Source: Kaistella sp. SH40-3
Lineage (GTDB): Bacteria; Bacteroidota; Bacteroidia; Flavobacteriales; Weeksellaceae
Assembly: GCF_030686865.1 (NCBI RefSeq)
Contig: NZ_JAQYUS010000002.1
Coordinates: forward strand, 62,001-126,000
Reading direction: 5' to 3'
Length of the DNA stretch: 64,000 bases
Part shown: positions 18,720 to 27,419 of the stretch, in pieces
Position numbering within the stretch: the first letter of the stretch is position 1
Layout of the letters: each line of letters starts with the position of its first letter
Notes under the pieces: generated by a model
What the model saw: only the letters and a program-made list of their open reading frames with translations
The model's database searches: none
What the model was told of the DNA's origin: nothing
Position numbers and translations under genes: made by a program

Positions 18720-20075
18720 TTACATCGTCATTCCAATATCAATCCCTTTGATTTTTCGGTAAAGGTCAGTGGCAAAATTATCAGTCATCCCCGAAACAAA
18801 ATCGATGACTCCCAGAACCTTTTGATAATCACTTCCCTCTTCATAAATAAACTGTTTTGGTAAAAGTTTCAGGGCCATTTTATCATAAGATTTCCGTTCA
18901 TCTTTCGGTGTTAAAATCGATGGAATAAAATGATCGAGTAATTCATACATTACATTATAGCCGGCGTTTTCTATTTCGATGACATTTTTGTGATTGTAAA
19001 TTTTATCGATGGAAAAGTTTTCAATTTCCTGCAAAGAGGGATTATCCATTTTATAAATATCGAGCAAGGCTTTATCTAAAGTTCCATGCATAATATCCAT
19101 AAAACGTTCCTGATAAATCTGAATGGATTTGTTAATTAAAGCATTGATGACTTTCGCCCGCAAATAAGAAATCCGTTCGTTGGCATTGGTCAAAATTGCC
19201 AACTTATCTTCTACCCTTTTCGTGTTTTGGTTTTCTGATTTAATGAGTTCAAAAAACAGATTTTCACAATCGCTGGTTGAAACAATTCCCAGTCGGTGCG
19301 CATCTTCCATATCGATGATATTATAGCAAATATCGTCTGCGGCTTCGACCAGCCACACAAAAGGATGACGTTTGAAAATCGTAGGCTCATCACTTTCCTG
19401 ATGTAAATGCACCGATTTTGCAATATTCAGAAAAGTTTCTTTTTCATTTTGAAAAAACCCAAATTTCTTACGGTGAATAATTCCCTTTTTCTTCGCGATC
19501 GCTTCACAAGGATATTTTGCAATACTCGCCAAAGTGGTGTAAGTTAACTGAGTTCCACCTTCATCTTTTCCGATTTGTTGGTGCGTTAAAACCCGTATTG
19601 CATTTGCATTTCCTTCAAAATTCACCAGATCTGCCCATTCCTTTTCATTGAATTTTCCTTTTAAATCTTTTTCATTTTTCTCAAAATAACTGGCAATGGC
19701 ATCTTCACCCGAATGTCCGAAAGCAGGATTTCCTACATCGTGACATAAACAGGCCGCGGCGATGACATTATGCAAGTTATGCTGATAGAAATTCTGGGCG
19801 TTTTCATCTAAATCTTCTTTAAAATTATTAAAGATAAAATCTCCCATAGCAGAACCCAAACTTCTGCCGACAGAAGAAACCTCTAAAGAGTGCGTGAGGC
19901 GGTTATGCACAAAAACACTTCCAGGCAAAGGAAAAACCTGAGTTTTATTCTGTAATCTCCGAAAAGAAGCAGAAAAAATAATACGGTCAAAATCTCTTTG
20001 AAAATCAGTACGCGAAGCCGAAGTTGCCGGATGATTTCCGGTTCGCTGATGGGTAAATAGGCTGTTTAATATCAT
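18720..20075 (-). CDS. dgt: dGTP triphosphohydrolase
   Basis: 451-residue HD-domain enzyme that cleaves dGTP to deoxyguanosine and triphosphate. Metal ligands are visible: His62 in FVHNRLTHSLEVSSVGRSLG and the HD pair His112-Asp113 in CLCHDVGNPAFGHSGEDAI. The N-terminal FSASFRRLQNKTQVFPLPGS is diagnostic for Dgt. The length is the usual one for the type found in Bacteroidota. A TATTTTTG -7 box (minus strand, 20086-20093) is 10 bases upstream, so the leader is short. Divergent from the lipoprotein gene. Confidence 0.95.
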   Translation of the reverse strand: MILNSLFTHQRTGNHPATSASRTDFQRDFDRIIFSASFRRLQNKTQVFPLPGSVFVHNRLTHSLEVSSVGRSLGSAMGDFIFNNFKEDLDENAQNFYQHNLHNVIAAACLCHDVGNPAFGHSGEDAIASYFEKNEKDLKGKFNEKEWADLVNFEGNANAIRVLTHQQIGKDEGGTQLTYTTLASIAKYPCEAIAKKKGIIHRKKFGFFQNEKETFLNIAKSVHLHQESDEPTIFKRHPFVWLVEAADDICYNIIDMEDAHRLGIVSTSDCENLFFELIKSENQNTKRVEDKLAILTNANERISYLRAKVINALINKSIQIYQERFMDIMHGTLDKALLDIYKMDNPSLQEIENFSIDKIYNHKNVIEIENAGYNVMYELLDHFIPSILTPKDERKSYDKMALKLLPKQFIYEEGSDYQKVLGVIDFVSGMTDNFATDLYRKIKGIDIGMTM

Positions 20076-20085
20076 AATATTAACC

Positions 20086-20093
20086 CAAAAATA
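20086..20093 (-). promoter_or_regulatory. -7 box of dgt promoter
   Basis: Minus-strand TATTTTTG (TAnnTTTG), ending 10 bases upstream of the dgt ATG. The implied leader is only a few bases long. Confidence 0.45.
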
Positions 20094-20125
20094 AGTCTTA
20101 AATTTAACTAATAAAAGTTTTTAAT

Positions 20126-21223
20126 ATGAAAGTTTATATTTTGCTGTTGCCTTTTATCCTATTGTCCTGTAATAAAAGTTCCGAGACTAAGATTGACTCC
20201 AAACAAAACACCGAGCAACAATGCTTTATACTCAACGAAGGAATTAATTACGATGATGCCGTAAAACCAACGGATCCTCCTACGCACGAAGAAATTCTGA
20301 GAAATTTGCCGGCTCATATTAAAATGACAGATCTTACGGATTTTCAAAAATTTAATTACGATTTAAAAACTACGGAAGCACTCCAGGCAACAGAAAAGAA
20401 CTATTTTGACTCTCCAGAATATCAGAAGAAATTTGCAGAATGGATTGCAGCCCTACCGGAATTTAAGTATTTATCGCTTCAAGAAAATTATGCTTTGGCC
20501 AAAAATAAATATGGATTGTGGATTATTGAAAAAAATAATTCTGATTTCAAACCTTACTTTTTAGGATTAACCCAGAACGTTTATCTGCCTAATTTTTACG
20601 GGAAAGACCAAAAATTTCTGCTGGAAAATCATTTTGTAATGAATGGAACTTTGGTTGATATTCAACGTTTATCCAGAGTTCCGATGTTGCCAAAATATGA
20701 AGTGATTAAAGATGGCGTTCAGTTTTCCATTAATTTAAATGATATTAAAAAAGACAGTGACAAAGATGGTTTCAATGATTTGTTTGAAAAATTCGTAAGA
20801 TTAAATCCAAATGCTGCAGATACGGATGGTGACGAAATTTCTGACTTTAATGATGCTAATCCTAAGTATAAATCGGGTACTGATAAATTTACAGCGATGT
20901 ATGAAACCTTAGTTGACCATCCGAAATCATCATCAAAATATTCATTTGTAGAGATTCTTACCAACTGCGAATATTTCCAAGCGATTAATCCAAAAAATAT
21001 AAAAGTTCTGGTTTATAATACGACCGAGAAAGCACCGATAAAAGAGGATGTTTTGGATCATTTCTTCCCCGGGAAATACAGCAAGATGAAAACGTATAAA
21101 AACTACGATGACGTTTACTTCACCGATTTTTCTGACCCAAGTGGCGACGGAACTTTATCTGCCGAATTTGTTAATGGTAAATGGAAATTTGATAAAAAGT
21201 ATACGGTGGAATTTGGGATGTGA
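20126..21223 (+). CDS. Lipoprotein with calcium-binding-like repeats, unknown function
   Basis: 365 residues. Signal peptide MKVYILLLPFILLSC ends in a lipobox (LLSC), so the protein is a lipoprotein. Around residues 210-250 there are two adjacent thrombospondin type 3-like loops, DSDKDGFNDLFE and ADTDGDEISDFND, with Asp/Asn spacing suited to calcium. The remaining sequence is not recognised. Tandem 7-mers and a dispersed-repeat-like sequence follow its stop codon. Confidence 0.75.
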   Translation: MKVYILLLPFILLSCNKSSETKIDSKQNTEQQCFILNEGINYDDAVKPTDPPTHEEILRNLPAHIKMTDLTDFQKFNYDLKTTEALQATEKNYFDSPEYQKKFAEWIAALPEFKYLSLQENYALAKNKYGLWIIEKNNSDFKPYFLGLTQNVYLPNFYGKDQKFLLENHFVMNGTLVDIQRLSRVPMLPKYEVIKDGVQFSINLNDIKKDSDKDGFNDLFEKFVRLNPNAADTDGDEISDFNDANPKYKSGTDKFTAMYETLVDHPKSSSKYSFVEILTNCEYFQAINPKNIKVLVYNTTEKAPIKEDVLDHFFPGKYSKMKTYKNYDDVYFTDFSDPSGDGTLSAEFVNGKWKFDKKYTVEFGM

Positions 21224-21227
21224 GAAT

Positions 21228-21257
21228 AGTTGATGGTTGATAGTTGATAGTTGATAG
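21228..21257 (+). repeat. 7-bp tandem repeat (RGTTGAT x4)
   Basis: Four head-to-tail copies of (A/G)GTTGAT directly after the lipoprotein stop codon, with a partial fifth. Confidence 0.8.
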
Positions 21258-21275
21258 AAATATAAAACTAATATT

Positions 21276-21391
21276 AAAACCCCAGGTTTTTTAGAAGCGG
21301 GATCTTGCAGCCCGACTTGAACGGAGCTCTTTTTATGGAATGAAGTGGAATAAAAAAGCGGGAGTGGAAGGCGGAAATGTCTGCCCAAATA
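21276..21391. repeat. Probable dispersed intergenic element
   Basis: GC-richer block in an AT-rich gap, running from about AAAACCCCAGG to GTCTGCCCAAAT. On the plus strand it reads as a degenerate peptide (SGILQPDLNGALFME, stop, SGIKKREWKAEMSAQ), which resembles a short element I remember from many Chryseobacterium-group intergenic regions. Only one copy is in this window, so this rests on memory. Confidence 0.45.
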
Positions 21392-21401
21392 AAAAATAAA
21401 A

Positions 21402-21728
21402 TTATTTCGAAAACATTTCCTGCAAAATTTCTAATACTTCAGTTTGCTCATTTTCTGAAAGTTTAGCTAATTTATTTTTAAGTCTGGATTTATCAACGCA
21501 CCGAATTTGATCCAATGCAATCTGCCCTTTCTTATTCTTTACCAGGCAATTTACTCTGGAAGGATAATTTTTCAGAGTAGAAGTTAAAGGTGCGATGATT
21601 ACAGTATTTAAAGCTTCATTCATTTCATCAGGCGACAGAATTACGCCGGGTCTTGTCTTGCTAATTTCAGAACATTTTGTAGGATCAAATTCTACAAAAT
21701 AGATTTCAAATCTCTTTACCATGTCCAT
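21402..21728 (-). CDS. MazF/PemK-family endoribonuclease toxin
   Basis: 108 residues with the PemK/MazF fold signature: an N-terminal KRFEIYFVEFDPT strand, then SKTRPGVILSPDEMNE with the family Arg (TRP) and IIAPLTS, and the LDQIRCVDKSRL core ahead of a C-terminal helix. These toxins cut mRNA and are neutralised by the partner. The start could be ATG 21728 or ATG 21722. Either way the gene overlaps the antitoxin stop, as expected of a coupled pair. Confidence 0.9.
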   Translation of the reverse strand: MDMVKRFEIYFVEFDPTKCSEISKTRPGVILSPDEMNEALNTVIIAPLTSTLKNYPSRVNCLVKNKKGQIALDQIRCVDKSRLKNKLAKLSENEQTEVLEILQEMFSK

Positions 21729-21967
21729 TCTTCTTCATCAAATTGATTAGAAAAAGTCATTTCATGATCATTATCTTTCAAAGATCCTGCTTGCAAGAAT
21801 TGCTCTTTCCAGTTCGTTCGCACATCTGATACTTTTTCAATTAAAATTTTGCCATCTTCAACCACCAATTGTAATTCATCTTCGTCCTCAATATCAAGTT
21901 GCTCCAAGATTCTTTTACTTAGAATGATTCCTGATGAGTTTCCTATTTTCCTTAATTTAGTTTTCAT
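21716..21967 (-). CDS. MazE-like AbrB-fold antitoxin
   Basis: 83 residues. The N-terminal swapped-hairpin AbrB domain (KLRKIGNSSGIILSKRILEQ, then DELQLVVEDGKILIEKV) binds DNA, and the acidic C-terminal tail (EMTFSNQFDEEEWTW) should thread into the toxin. It overlaps the toxin gene by 13 bases (7 if the toxin uses its second ATG). GTTATAAC-type sites upstream suggest autoregulation. Confidence 0.9.
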   Translation of the reverse strand: MKTKLRKIGNSSGIILSKRILEQLDIEDEDELQLVVEDGKILIEKVSDVRTNWKEQFLQAGSLKDNDHEMTFSNQFDEEEWTW

Positions 21968-21985
21968 AAAAAATATTTTATTAAA

Positions 21986-22004
21986 GTTATAACAAAATTA
22001 TAAC
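21986..22004 (-). promoter_or_regulatory. Toxin-antitoxin promoter with repeated operator-like sites
   Basis: GTTATAAC (21986-21993) is self-complementary, and a near copy ATTATAAC (21997-22004) follows 11 bases on. Between them the minus strand reads TAATTTTG, a -7 box (21993-22000). One helical turn of spacing suggests binding by MazE-like dimers. Confidence 0.5.
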
Positions 22005-22020
22005 ATTAGCAAAAATTAAA

Positions 22021-22055
22021 TAAAAAAAAATTCCTGAAGATCACTTTCAGGAATT
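22021..22055 (-). terminator. Terminator of gcvP
   Basis: AATTCCTGAA / TTCAGGAATT stem (22029-22038, 22046-22055). On the minus strand it is followed by a run of about nine Ts. Confidence 0.85.
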
Positions 22056-22075
22056 TTGTCTTTATGAATTTTTGA

Positions 22076-24934
22076 TTACATATAACTTTCGATTGGTGCG
22101 CAGGTACACACTAAATTTCTGTCGCCATACGCCTCGTCAACACGGGAAACGGATGCGAAGAATTTCTGATCACGAACCCAGTCCAAAGGATAGGCCGCTT
22201 TTTCACGGCTGTATGGTCTGTCCCAAGTATCGGAAATCACGACCTGTTCTGTATGCGGTGCATTTTTCAAAACGTTATTTGCGGTATCATATTTACCTTC
22301 TGCGATTTCATCAATTTCTCTTTTAATTGAAATTAATGCTTCAGCAAAACGGTCTAATTCTGCTTTACTTTCAGATTCAGTCGGCTCAATCATTAAGGTT
22401 CCTGCTACTGGGAAACTTACTGTTGGAGCGTGGTAACCGTAATCCATCAAACGCTTTGCAACATCGGCAACTTCAATTCCAAGTGGTTTAAACTGACGGA
22501 AATCAATGATACATTCGTGCGCAACTCTTCCTTTTCTGTTCGAATAAAGAACGGGGAAATGCTCTCCTAAAACTTCTTTCAAATAGTTGGCATTAAGAAT
22601 CGCATGACCTGTCGCTTTTTTCAAACCAAAAGTTCCTAACATTTTGATGTAAGCGTAAGAAATATTTAAAACCAAAGAAGAACCGTAAGGCGCTCCAGAA
22701 ATGGCATCAATTGATTCTTTGGTTCCGATTTTAATGTTTGGATTGCTCGGTAAGAATTTCACCAAATGTTCGGCAACACAGATCGGACCAACTCCAGGAC
22801 CACCACCACCATGAGGAATAGCAAAGGTTTTGTGTAAGTTCAGGTGACAAACATCGGCACCAATATTTCCTGGTGAAGTGTAGCCGACCTGGGCATTCAT
22901 ATTCGCGCCATCCATATAAATCTGTCCACCGTGGGAGTGAATCAAATCTGTGATTTCAATAATATTATCATCAAAGAAACCGTAAGTTGAAGGATAGGTA
23001 ATCATTACTGCAGCAAGATTGTTGCTGTGCAATTCGGCTTTTGCTTTTAAATCTTCGAAATCAATTTCTCCGTTTTCAAGATTTTTCACCACCACTACTT
23101 TCATACCGGCAATTACGGCAGAGGCAGGATTGGTACCGTGTGCAGATTGCGGAATAAGAGCGATGTTTCTGTGACCTTCGCCGCGGGATTTGTGATATTC
23201 ACGAATCACCATTAAACCCGCATATTCTCCCTGCGCACCAGAATTTGGCTGCAATGAAGTTCCGGCAAAACCTGTGATTTCTGCTAAATCTTTTTCTAAT
23301 TCTTTAATTAAATACTGATAACCTCCGGCTTGTTCAGTTGGTACAAATGGGTGAACACTTCCCCACTCTGACCAAGATAAAGGCAACATTTGCGTTGCAG
23401 CGTTCAGTTTCATGGTACAAGAACCGAGTGAAATCATCGAATGCGTAAGCGAAAGATCTTTTCTTTCCAAACGCTTGATGTATCTCATCAATTCGGTTTC
23501 TGTATGGTATTTGTTGAAAACTTCTTCTTTTAGAATTTCGTCGGTTCTTAAAAATTCCTGTGGAATTTCAACCTCATCTTTAAAGATAAGTTTAAAACTT
23601 TGTTTGTCTAAAAATCCTGCAAAAGCATCAAATAAATATTGAACTTTTGCCATGGTTGAAGATTCATTTAAAGAGATACTTACGATACCTTCTGAGAAAT
23701 AATTAAGATTTATTTTTCGGTCCCGCATAACGCGCATTAACCTGGTTTTATCATCTTCATGAATTCTGAATTTCACGGTATCGAAAATTGGTTCTTCTAC
23801 AATATCATAACCCAAAGTAGCCAATCCGTTTCTTAAGGCAATCGCTTTAAAATGAATTTGATCGGCAATAAAATTCAGGCCTTTTGGTCCGTGATAAACA
23901 GCGTACATTCCTGCCATTACGGCTAACAGAACCTGTGCTGTACAAATGTTCGAAGTTGCTTTTTCTCTTTTGATGTGTTGCTCTCTTGTTTGAAGCGCCA
24001 TTCTTAAGGCTCTCTTTCCATAAGCATCTTGGGAAACTCCGATAATTCTACCCGGAAGATCTCTTTTGTAGTCATCTTTACAGGCAAAAAATGCAGCATG
24101 AGGACCACCGTAACCCATCGGGATTCCGAAACGTTGTGTAGTTCCTACGGCACAGTCTGCGCCCATATCTGCAGGTGATTTTAATTTCACTAAAGCCATT
24201 GGATCACACGCAACAACAACTTGTATTTCAAATTGTTTGTAGTATTGAATGCATTCTGAATAATCTAAAACAATTCCGTTTTTACCCGGATACTGCAATA
24301 AAACTCCGAAATAAGAATCATTGAATTGATGCGTTTTATGGTTGCCCACAATAACATCGATTCCTAAACCTTCCGCTTTTGTTTTCAAAACAGCAATCGT
24401 TTGTGGAAATACTAAATCTGAAACAAAGAATTTCTGTGCACCAGATTTTTTTTTATCTTTGGTTCTGCTTTCAAAGAACATGTGCATTGCTTCAGCCGCA
24501 GCAGTTGATTCATCTAAAAGTGAAGCATTTGCTATTTTGAAACCTGTTAAATCACAAACTACGGTTTGAAAATTTAAAAGTGCTTCTAATCTACCCTGCG
24601 CAATTTCTGCCTGATAAGGCGTGTAAGCCGTGTACCAGGAAGGATTTTCTAAAATATTACGTTGTATAACACTTGGCAAAACAGTGTTGTGGTATCCGAA
24701 ACCGATATAGTTATCGAACATCAGATTTTTACTTGCCAGATCTTTGGAATGTGCTAACATTTCCTGCTCCGAAAGTGGCTCTGAAATGTTGAGTTCTTGC
24801 TTTAACCGAATAGAATCCGGAATGGTTTGACCAATTAATTCTTCCAAACTCGCAACGCCTACTTTCTCTAACATTGCTTGTGTATCGGCTTCATTCAAAG
24901 AAATGTGGCGATTTACAAATTGTGTGGTATTCAT
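22076..24934 (-). CDS. gcvP: Glycine dehydrogenase (decarboxylating), P protein
   Basis: 952 residues, a full-length fused GcvPA-GcvPB homodimeric-type P protein of the glycine cleavage system. It decarboxylates glycine with PLP and passes aminomethyl to lipoyl-GcvH. The PLP lysine lies in HLNLHKTFAIPHGGGGPGVG (about residue 700). Other hallmarks are YTPYQAEIAQGRLEALLNFQ in the N-terminal half and LQPNSGAQGEYAGL in the C-terminal half. gcvH and gcvT are not nearby, as is usual in Flavobacteriia. No glycine riboswitch fold is apparent upstream. Confidence 0.98.
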   Translation of the reverse strand: MNTTQFVNRHISLNEADTQAMLEKVGVASLEELIGQTIPDSIRLKQELNISEPLSEQEMLAHSKDLASKNLMFDNYIGFGYHNTVLPSVIQRNILENPSWYTAYTPYQAEIAQGRLEALLNFQTVVCDLTGFKIANASLLDESTAAAEAMHMFFESRTKDKKKSGAQKFFVSDLVFPQTIAVLKTKAEGLGIDVIVGNHKTHQFNDSYFGVLLQYPGKNGIVLDYSECIQYYKQFEIQVVVACDPMALVKLKSPADMGADCAVGTTQRFGIPMGYGGPHAAFFACKDDYKRDLPGRIIGVSQDAYGKRALRMALQTREQHIKREKATSNICTAQVLLAVMAGMYAVYHGPKGLNFIADQIHFKAIALRNGLATLGYDIVEEPIFDTVKFRIHEDDKTRLMRVMRDRKINLNYFSEGIVSISLNESSTMAKVQYLFDAFAGFLDKQSFKLIFKDEVEIPQEFLRTDEILKEEVFNKYHTETELMRYIKRLERKDLSLTHSMISLGSCTMKLNAATQMLPLSWSEWGSVHPFVPTEQAGGYQYLIKELEKDLAEITGFAGTSLQPNSGAQGEYAGLMVIREYHKSRGEGHRNIALIPQSAHGTNPASAVIAGMKVVVVKNLENGEIDFEDLKAKAELHSNNLAAVMITYPSTYGFFDDNIIEITDLIHSHGGQIYMDGANMNAQVGYTSPGNIGADVCHLNLHKTFAIPHGGGGPGVGPICVAEHLVKFLPSNPNIKIGTKESIDAISGAPYGSSLVLNISYAYIKMLGTFGLKKATGHAILNANYLKEVLGEHFPVLYSNRKGRVAHECIIDFRQFKPLGIEVADVAKRLMDYGYHAPTVSFPVAGTLMIEPTESESKAELDRFAEALISIKREIDEIAEGKYDTANNVLKNAPHTEQVVISDTWDRPYSREKAAYPLDWVRDQKFFASVSRVDEAYGDRNLVCTCAPIESYM

Positions 24935-25159
24935 ATATATTTACTAGATTTATTTCTGAAATAAAGGTTCGTAAAAATACAAATTTTTACGCATTACCAC
25001 AATTGATAAATCTCATTTAGTTAAGATGATTGACCGATTTGCTGATCTGCAAATGGTACAAGACTTTACGTTCTAAAATATATCTTACCCAAAAAAAATG
25101 TTTTATAATTTTAACATTTCTTATTTTGATTTATTCTAAATTAAATTTACATTTGCAAC
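24935..25159. other. Divergent intergenic region, gcvP / small Cys-rich gene
   Basis: 225 AT-rich bases. Apart from the promoter of the plus-strand small gene at its right end I see no RNA gene, riboswitch-like fold or repeat. Confidence 0.5.
25126..25155 (+). promoter_or_regulatory. Promoter of the small Cys-rich gene; probably leaderless
   Basis: TTG (25126-25128) and TACATTTG (25148-25155) are 19 bases apart, a textbook match. The ATG begins only five bases after the -7 box, so transcription should start at or next to the first codon. Confidence 0.75.
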
Positions 25160-25312
25160 ATGAATGGTCAGATTATCCCTTTTAAAGTATCGCCCCTGAT
25201 GCCCTTTAGTGAAATTAAAGAGGAACTGTCTTGTGGTAAAAAGAATTGCTGTAAAAAATTTAAGAAAGGAAAAAGATGCAAAAAATGTCCCGGACGTCTT
25301 AAAATGGTTTAA
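25160..25312 (+). CDS. Small Cys-rich basic protein, unknown function
   Basis: 50 residues, beginning MNGQIIPFKVSPLMPFSEIK. The C-terminal half is a compact knot of five cysteines (25, 30, 31, 40, 43) embedded in lysines, with the pattern C-x4-CC-x8-C-x2-C and a CKKCPGR finish. That layout suggests a metal-binding knuckle and possibly nucleic acid contact. I recall similar short proteins in related flavobacteria but no function. The start is supported by the promoter placement. No signal peptide, so cytoplasmic. Convergent with the DnaJ-domain gene. Confidence 0.75.
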   Translation: MNGQIIPFKVSPLMPFSEIKEELSCGKKNCCKKFKKGKRCKKCPGRLKMV

Positions 25313-25335
25313 GTTTCTTCTAAAGAAATTTTAAA

Positions 25336-25980
25336 TTATCTGTTCTTAAAAATTGCTACGATAATGATGGCAATAAAAAGAAGGAACAGAAAAATTCGGG
25401 CACCTCTGGACATTCCTTGAGGATTAGTTCTGGTAGGTTTTTCCGGTTTAAATAAATTCTCGACATCACTTCTAAACTCCTCACTTTTATTCTCGAAGAT
25501 CTCTGAAATCGTAATTCCCTGAACGATTGTTTTATTCAATAGTGAATTGGTCACATGCAATAACAGTTGAAACTTTCCATCCTGAAACTCTGTAATCCTG
25601 ATTATTTTCTCACCATAACCTTTCTGCAAACCAAATGGTAAGACTTTCACAATGTCCGCATTTTGAGTTTGCCACGAAACAATCACTTCTTCCCCTTTTT
25701 GAACACGCACTTTATTTACCGTAAAAGATTTGATGGCAGGCGGCAGATTCGGTCGGTAACTTCTTTCTTGGTGACTTAAATTATCATCGTAGATCCTGCG
25801 TTTTTCAGCATCGATGAGCATTTCATAGGCTTCCTTAATTTCCATGAAACGGATTTCGAAAAAATCGTCGTCAGGATTTTTATCGGGATGGTATTTTAAG
25901 GACAGTTTGCGGTACGCTTTTTTGATGTCTTCTTCTGAAGCATTTTCTTTGACACCGAGAAAATAATAGTAATTTTTCAT
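25336..25980 (-). CDS. DnaJ-domain membrane-anchored protein
   Basis: 214 residues. An N-terminal J domain (2-68) has the HPD tripeptide at 31-33 and the [16 protein letters not shown] helix, which stimulates Hsp70 ATPase activity. The middle is a beta-rich region (about 80-165), and a single C-terminal membrane helix ([18 protein letters not shown]) ends the protein. A membrane-tethered J protein recruiting DnaK is inferred. The start overlaps the stop of the broken DoxX gene (ATGA-type), making it the last member of that operon. Confidence 0.88.
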   Translation of the reverse strand: MKNYYYFLGVKENASEEDIKKAYRKLSLKYHPDKNPDDDFFEIRFMEIKEAYEMLIDAEKRRIYDDNLSHQERSYRPNLPPAIKSFTVNKVRVQKGEEVIVSWQTQNADIVKVLPFGLQKGYGEKIIRITEFQDGKFQLLLHVTNSLLNKTIVQGITISEIFENKSEEFRSDVENLFKPEKPTRTNPQGMSRGARIFLFLLFIAIIIVAIFKNR

Positions 25981-26514
25981 GCGAATCGGGCAGCGTATTC
26001 CGGCCTGCGTAATTGGAACAGCAAAAGTAAGAAATTAAAAGTGTTCCGCCTTTGATATGAGCCAAAATAAATCCCAAAAAACCAAAGCCATGCAATCGGC
26101 ATGATTTGCATGGGAAGCCGTTCTTTATACAGATAAGCCATTTCCTGTCCGGTAAAATCTGCTTTAAAAAGATGGATATGTTTCTTAGAAGAATTGATAT
26201 TCGCAAAAAATATTACGATGAAAAACAATAGCAACAAAAATGCCGTACTTTCCCGAAGCGCGGGAATCATCAAACCAATTCCGGCAGTAATTTCTAAAAT
26301 TCCCGTGAAGTGAACGAGGAACATTTTTGCCGGAATGATCTCAGGAATCATCATCACCATTCCTTTCTGATATTTAAAATGAATGACACCTGTAAAAACC
26401 ATGAACACCCATTACCAAACTCCCAGAAAAGAGAAAGTCTCAAAAACGGAATACTAATCTGGGGACAATTAACGCAGGAACAAATGTTACAGCACTAATG
26501 GATAATAGTTTCAT
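25977..26514 (-). pseudogene. DoxX-family membrane protein gene, disrupted by a stop codon and a frameshift
   Basis: Translation from ATG 26514, which overlaps the stop of the preceding SRPBCC gene (TAATG), gives MKLLSISAVTFVPALIVPRL and then a TGA at 26440-26442 where a Trp codon (TGG) would keep the helix intact. The frame continues to a point near 26403, where one extra base shifts it into the frame encoding VFTGVIHFKYQKGM and the rest of a DoxX-like four-helix protein. Removing that base restores M-G-V-M-V-F-T-G. A shorter product from ATG 26402 would lack helix 1. The tail after residue YFG (about 26045 onward) is also unlike DoxX. Operonic position is retained. Confidence 0.75.
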
Positions 26515-26954
26515 TAGCTTTCGGCAAGATTTTTCAGCATCGCAAAACCTTGATTAAAACCGTTGTTCATATGTTCCTCATACTCACCATTAATATGAGT
26601 TATCGCGCGGACTTCTGTTGTGTTTTCATCAATGGATCGCAGAAAATATTTCTCTTCAGCACCGCTCCAGTCTTTCACTTCTTTGCTTTCGGTATCTTCT
26701 ACTCCATCTTTTAGCGTTCCCAAATGTCGGAAAACAACTTCATGCGGTTCATCTAAACTTTCAATGGTCGAGACCATGCCATTGCCGGCTTTATCCAGAA
26801 AGTAGGTTTTTCCGCCTATTTTCCAATCGGATTTCATTTGAGAATCCGGCATGAAAAACTGGGTCCAAATTGGGTAGGTTTCCTGATCCCAAAGCAAATC
26901 CCAAACTTTCTGAATGGGCGCATTGATATGAATTTCGTAATTTAAAGTTTCCAT
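26514..26954 (-). CDS. SRPBCC (AHSA1/START-like) domain protein
   Basis: 146 residues from ATG 26954; a TTG three codons upstream is the only alternative. It is a single SRPBCC domain forming a hydrophobic ligand cavity: METLNYEIHINAPIQKVWDL at the N-terminus and a C-terminal helix GFNQGFAMLKNLAES. Ligand and role are unknown; Bacteroidota often encode such proteins in strings, as here. It follows the next SRPBCC gene after 18 bases and is coupled to the DoxX gene. Confidence 0.85.
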   Translation of the reverse strand: METLNYEIHINAPIQKVWDLLWDQETYPIWTQFFMPDSQMKSDWKIGGKTYFLDKAGNGMVSTIESLDEPHEVVFRHLGTLKDGVEDTESKEVKDWSGAEEKYFLRSIDENTTEVRAITHINGEYEEHMNNGFNQGFAMLKNLAES

Positions 26955-26972
26955 AATTTTCAATTTAAATTC

Positions 26973-27398
26973 TTATTCTTTCTCTGAAAGTTCTTTTATT
27001 TTCTCAAAATTCTGCGGATATTTAGAATTGAAGAAATCTACAAATTCATCTAAAGAATTTACTTCTGCACATAAGAGCGTTCCGCTTTCGCTGGGTTCTA
27101 AAATATAAGTTACTGTTGGATCTTCCCAATTCTGGGGACTTAATTCTCCATTTAAAATCCAACCTAAATGTTTCATCGCCAATTCCTTACCCGGATAATT
27201 TCTTGTAACTAAATTATACATACCATTATTATCCTGGTCAAGAAACCGCATCGTACTTCCTTCTTCCCAATTTCCTTCAAAATAAGTTCCTTCATTTAAT
27301 GCAGAAGCCCAATTTCGTTCAGAATCCTGAGTAAAAAGCACCTCCCAAACTTTCTCGGCCGGAGCGGTAATCTGTATTTTAAAAACTAAGAGTTTCAT
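26973..27398 (-). CDS. SRPBCC (AHSA1-like) domain protein
   Basis: 141 residues. Starts MKLLVFKIQITAPAEKVWEV, the usual first strand and helix of the START-like fold. GNWEEGSTMRFLDQDNNGMY matches the SDWKIGGKTYFLDKAGNGMV segment of the neighbour at 26514, so the two are related, though the rest has diverged (EPSESGTLLCAEVNSLDEF). Located 21 bases after the VOC gene in the same direction. Function unknown. Confidence 0.83.
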   Translation of the reverse strand: MKLLVFKIQITAPAEKVWEVLFTQDSERNWASALNEGTYFEGNWEEGSTMRFLDQDNNGMYNLVTRNYPGKELAMKHLGWILNGELSPQNWEDPTVTYILEPSESGTLLCAEVNSLDEFVDFFNSKYPQNFEKIKELSEKE

Positions 27399-27419
27399 GT
27401 CTTTACTGTTTCTAATTTT

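Noticed and set aside
24935..25159. Glycine riboswitch upstream of gcvP
   Set aside because: No conserved glycine-aptamer core or tandem fold could be recognised, and the predicted leader is short.
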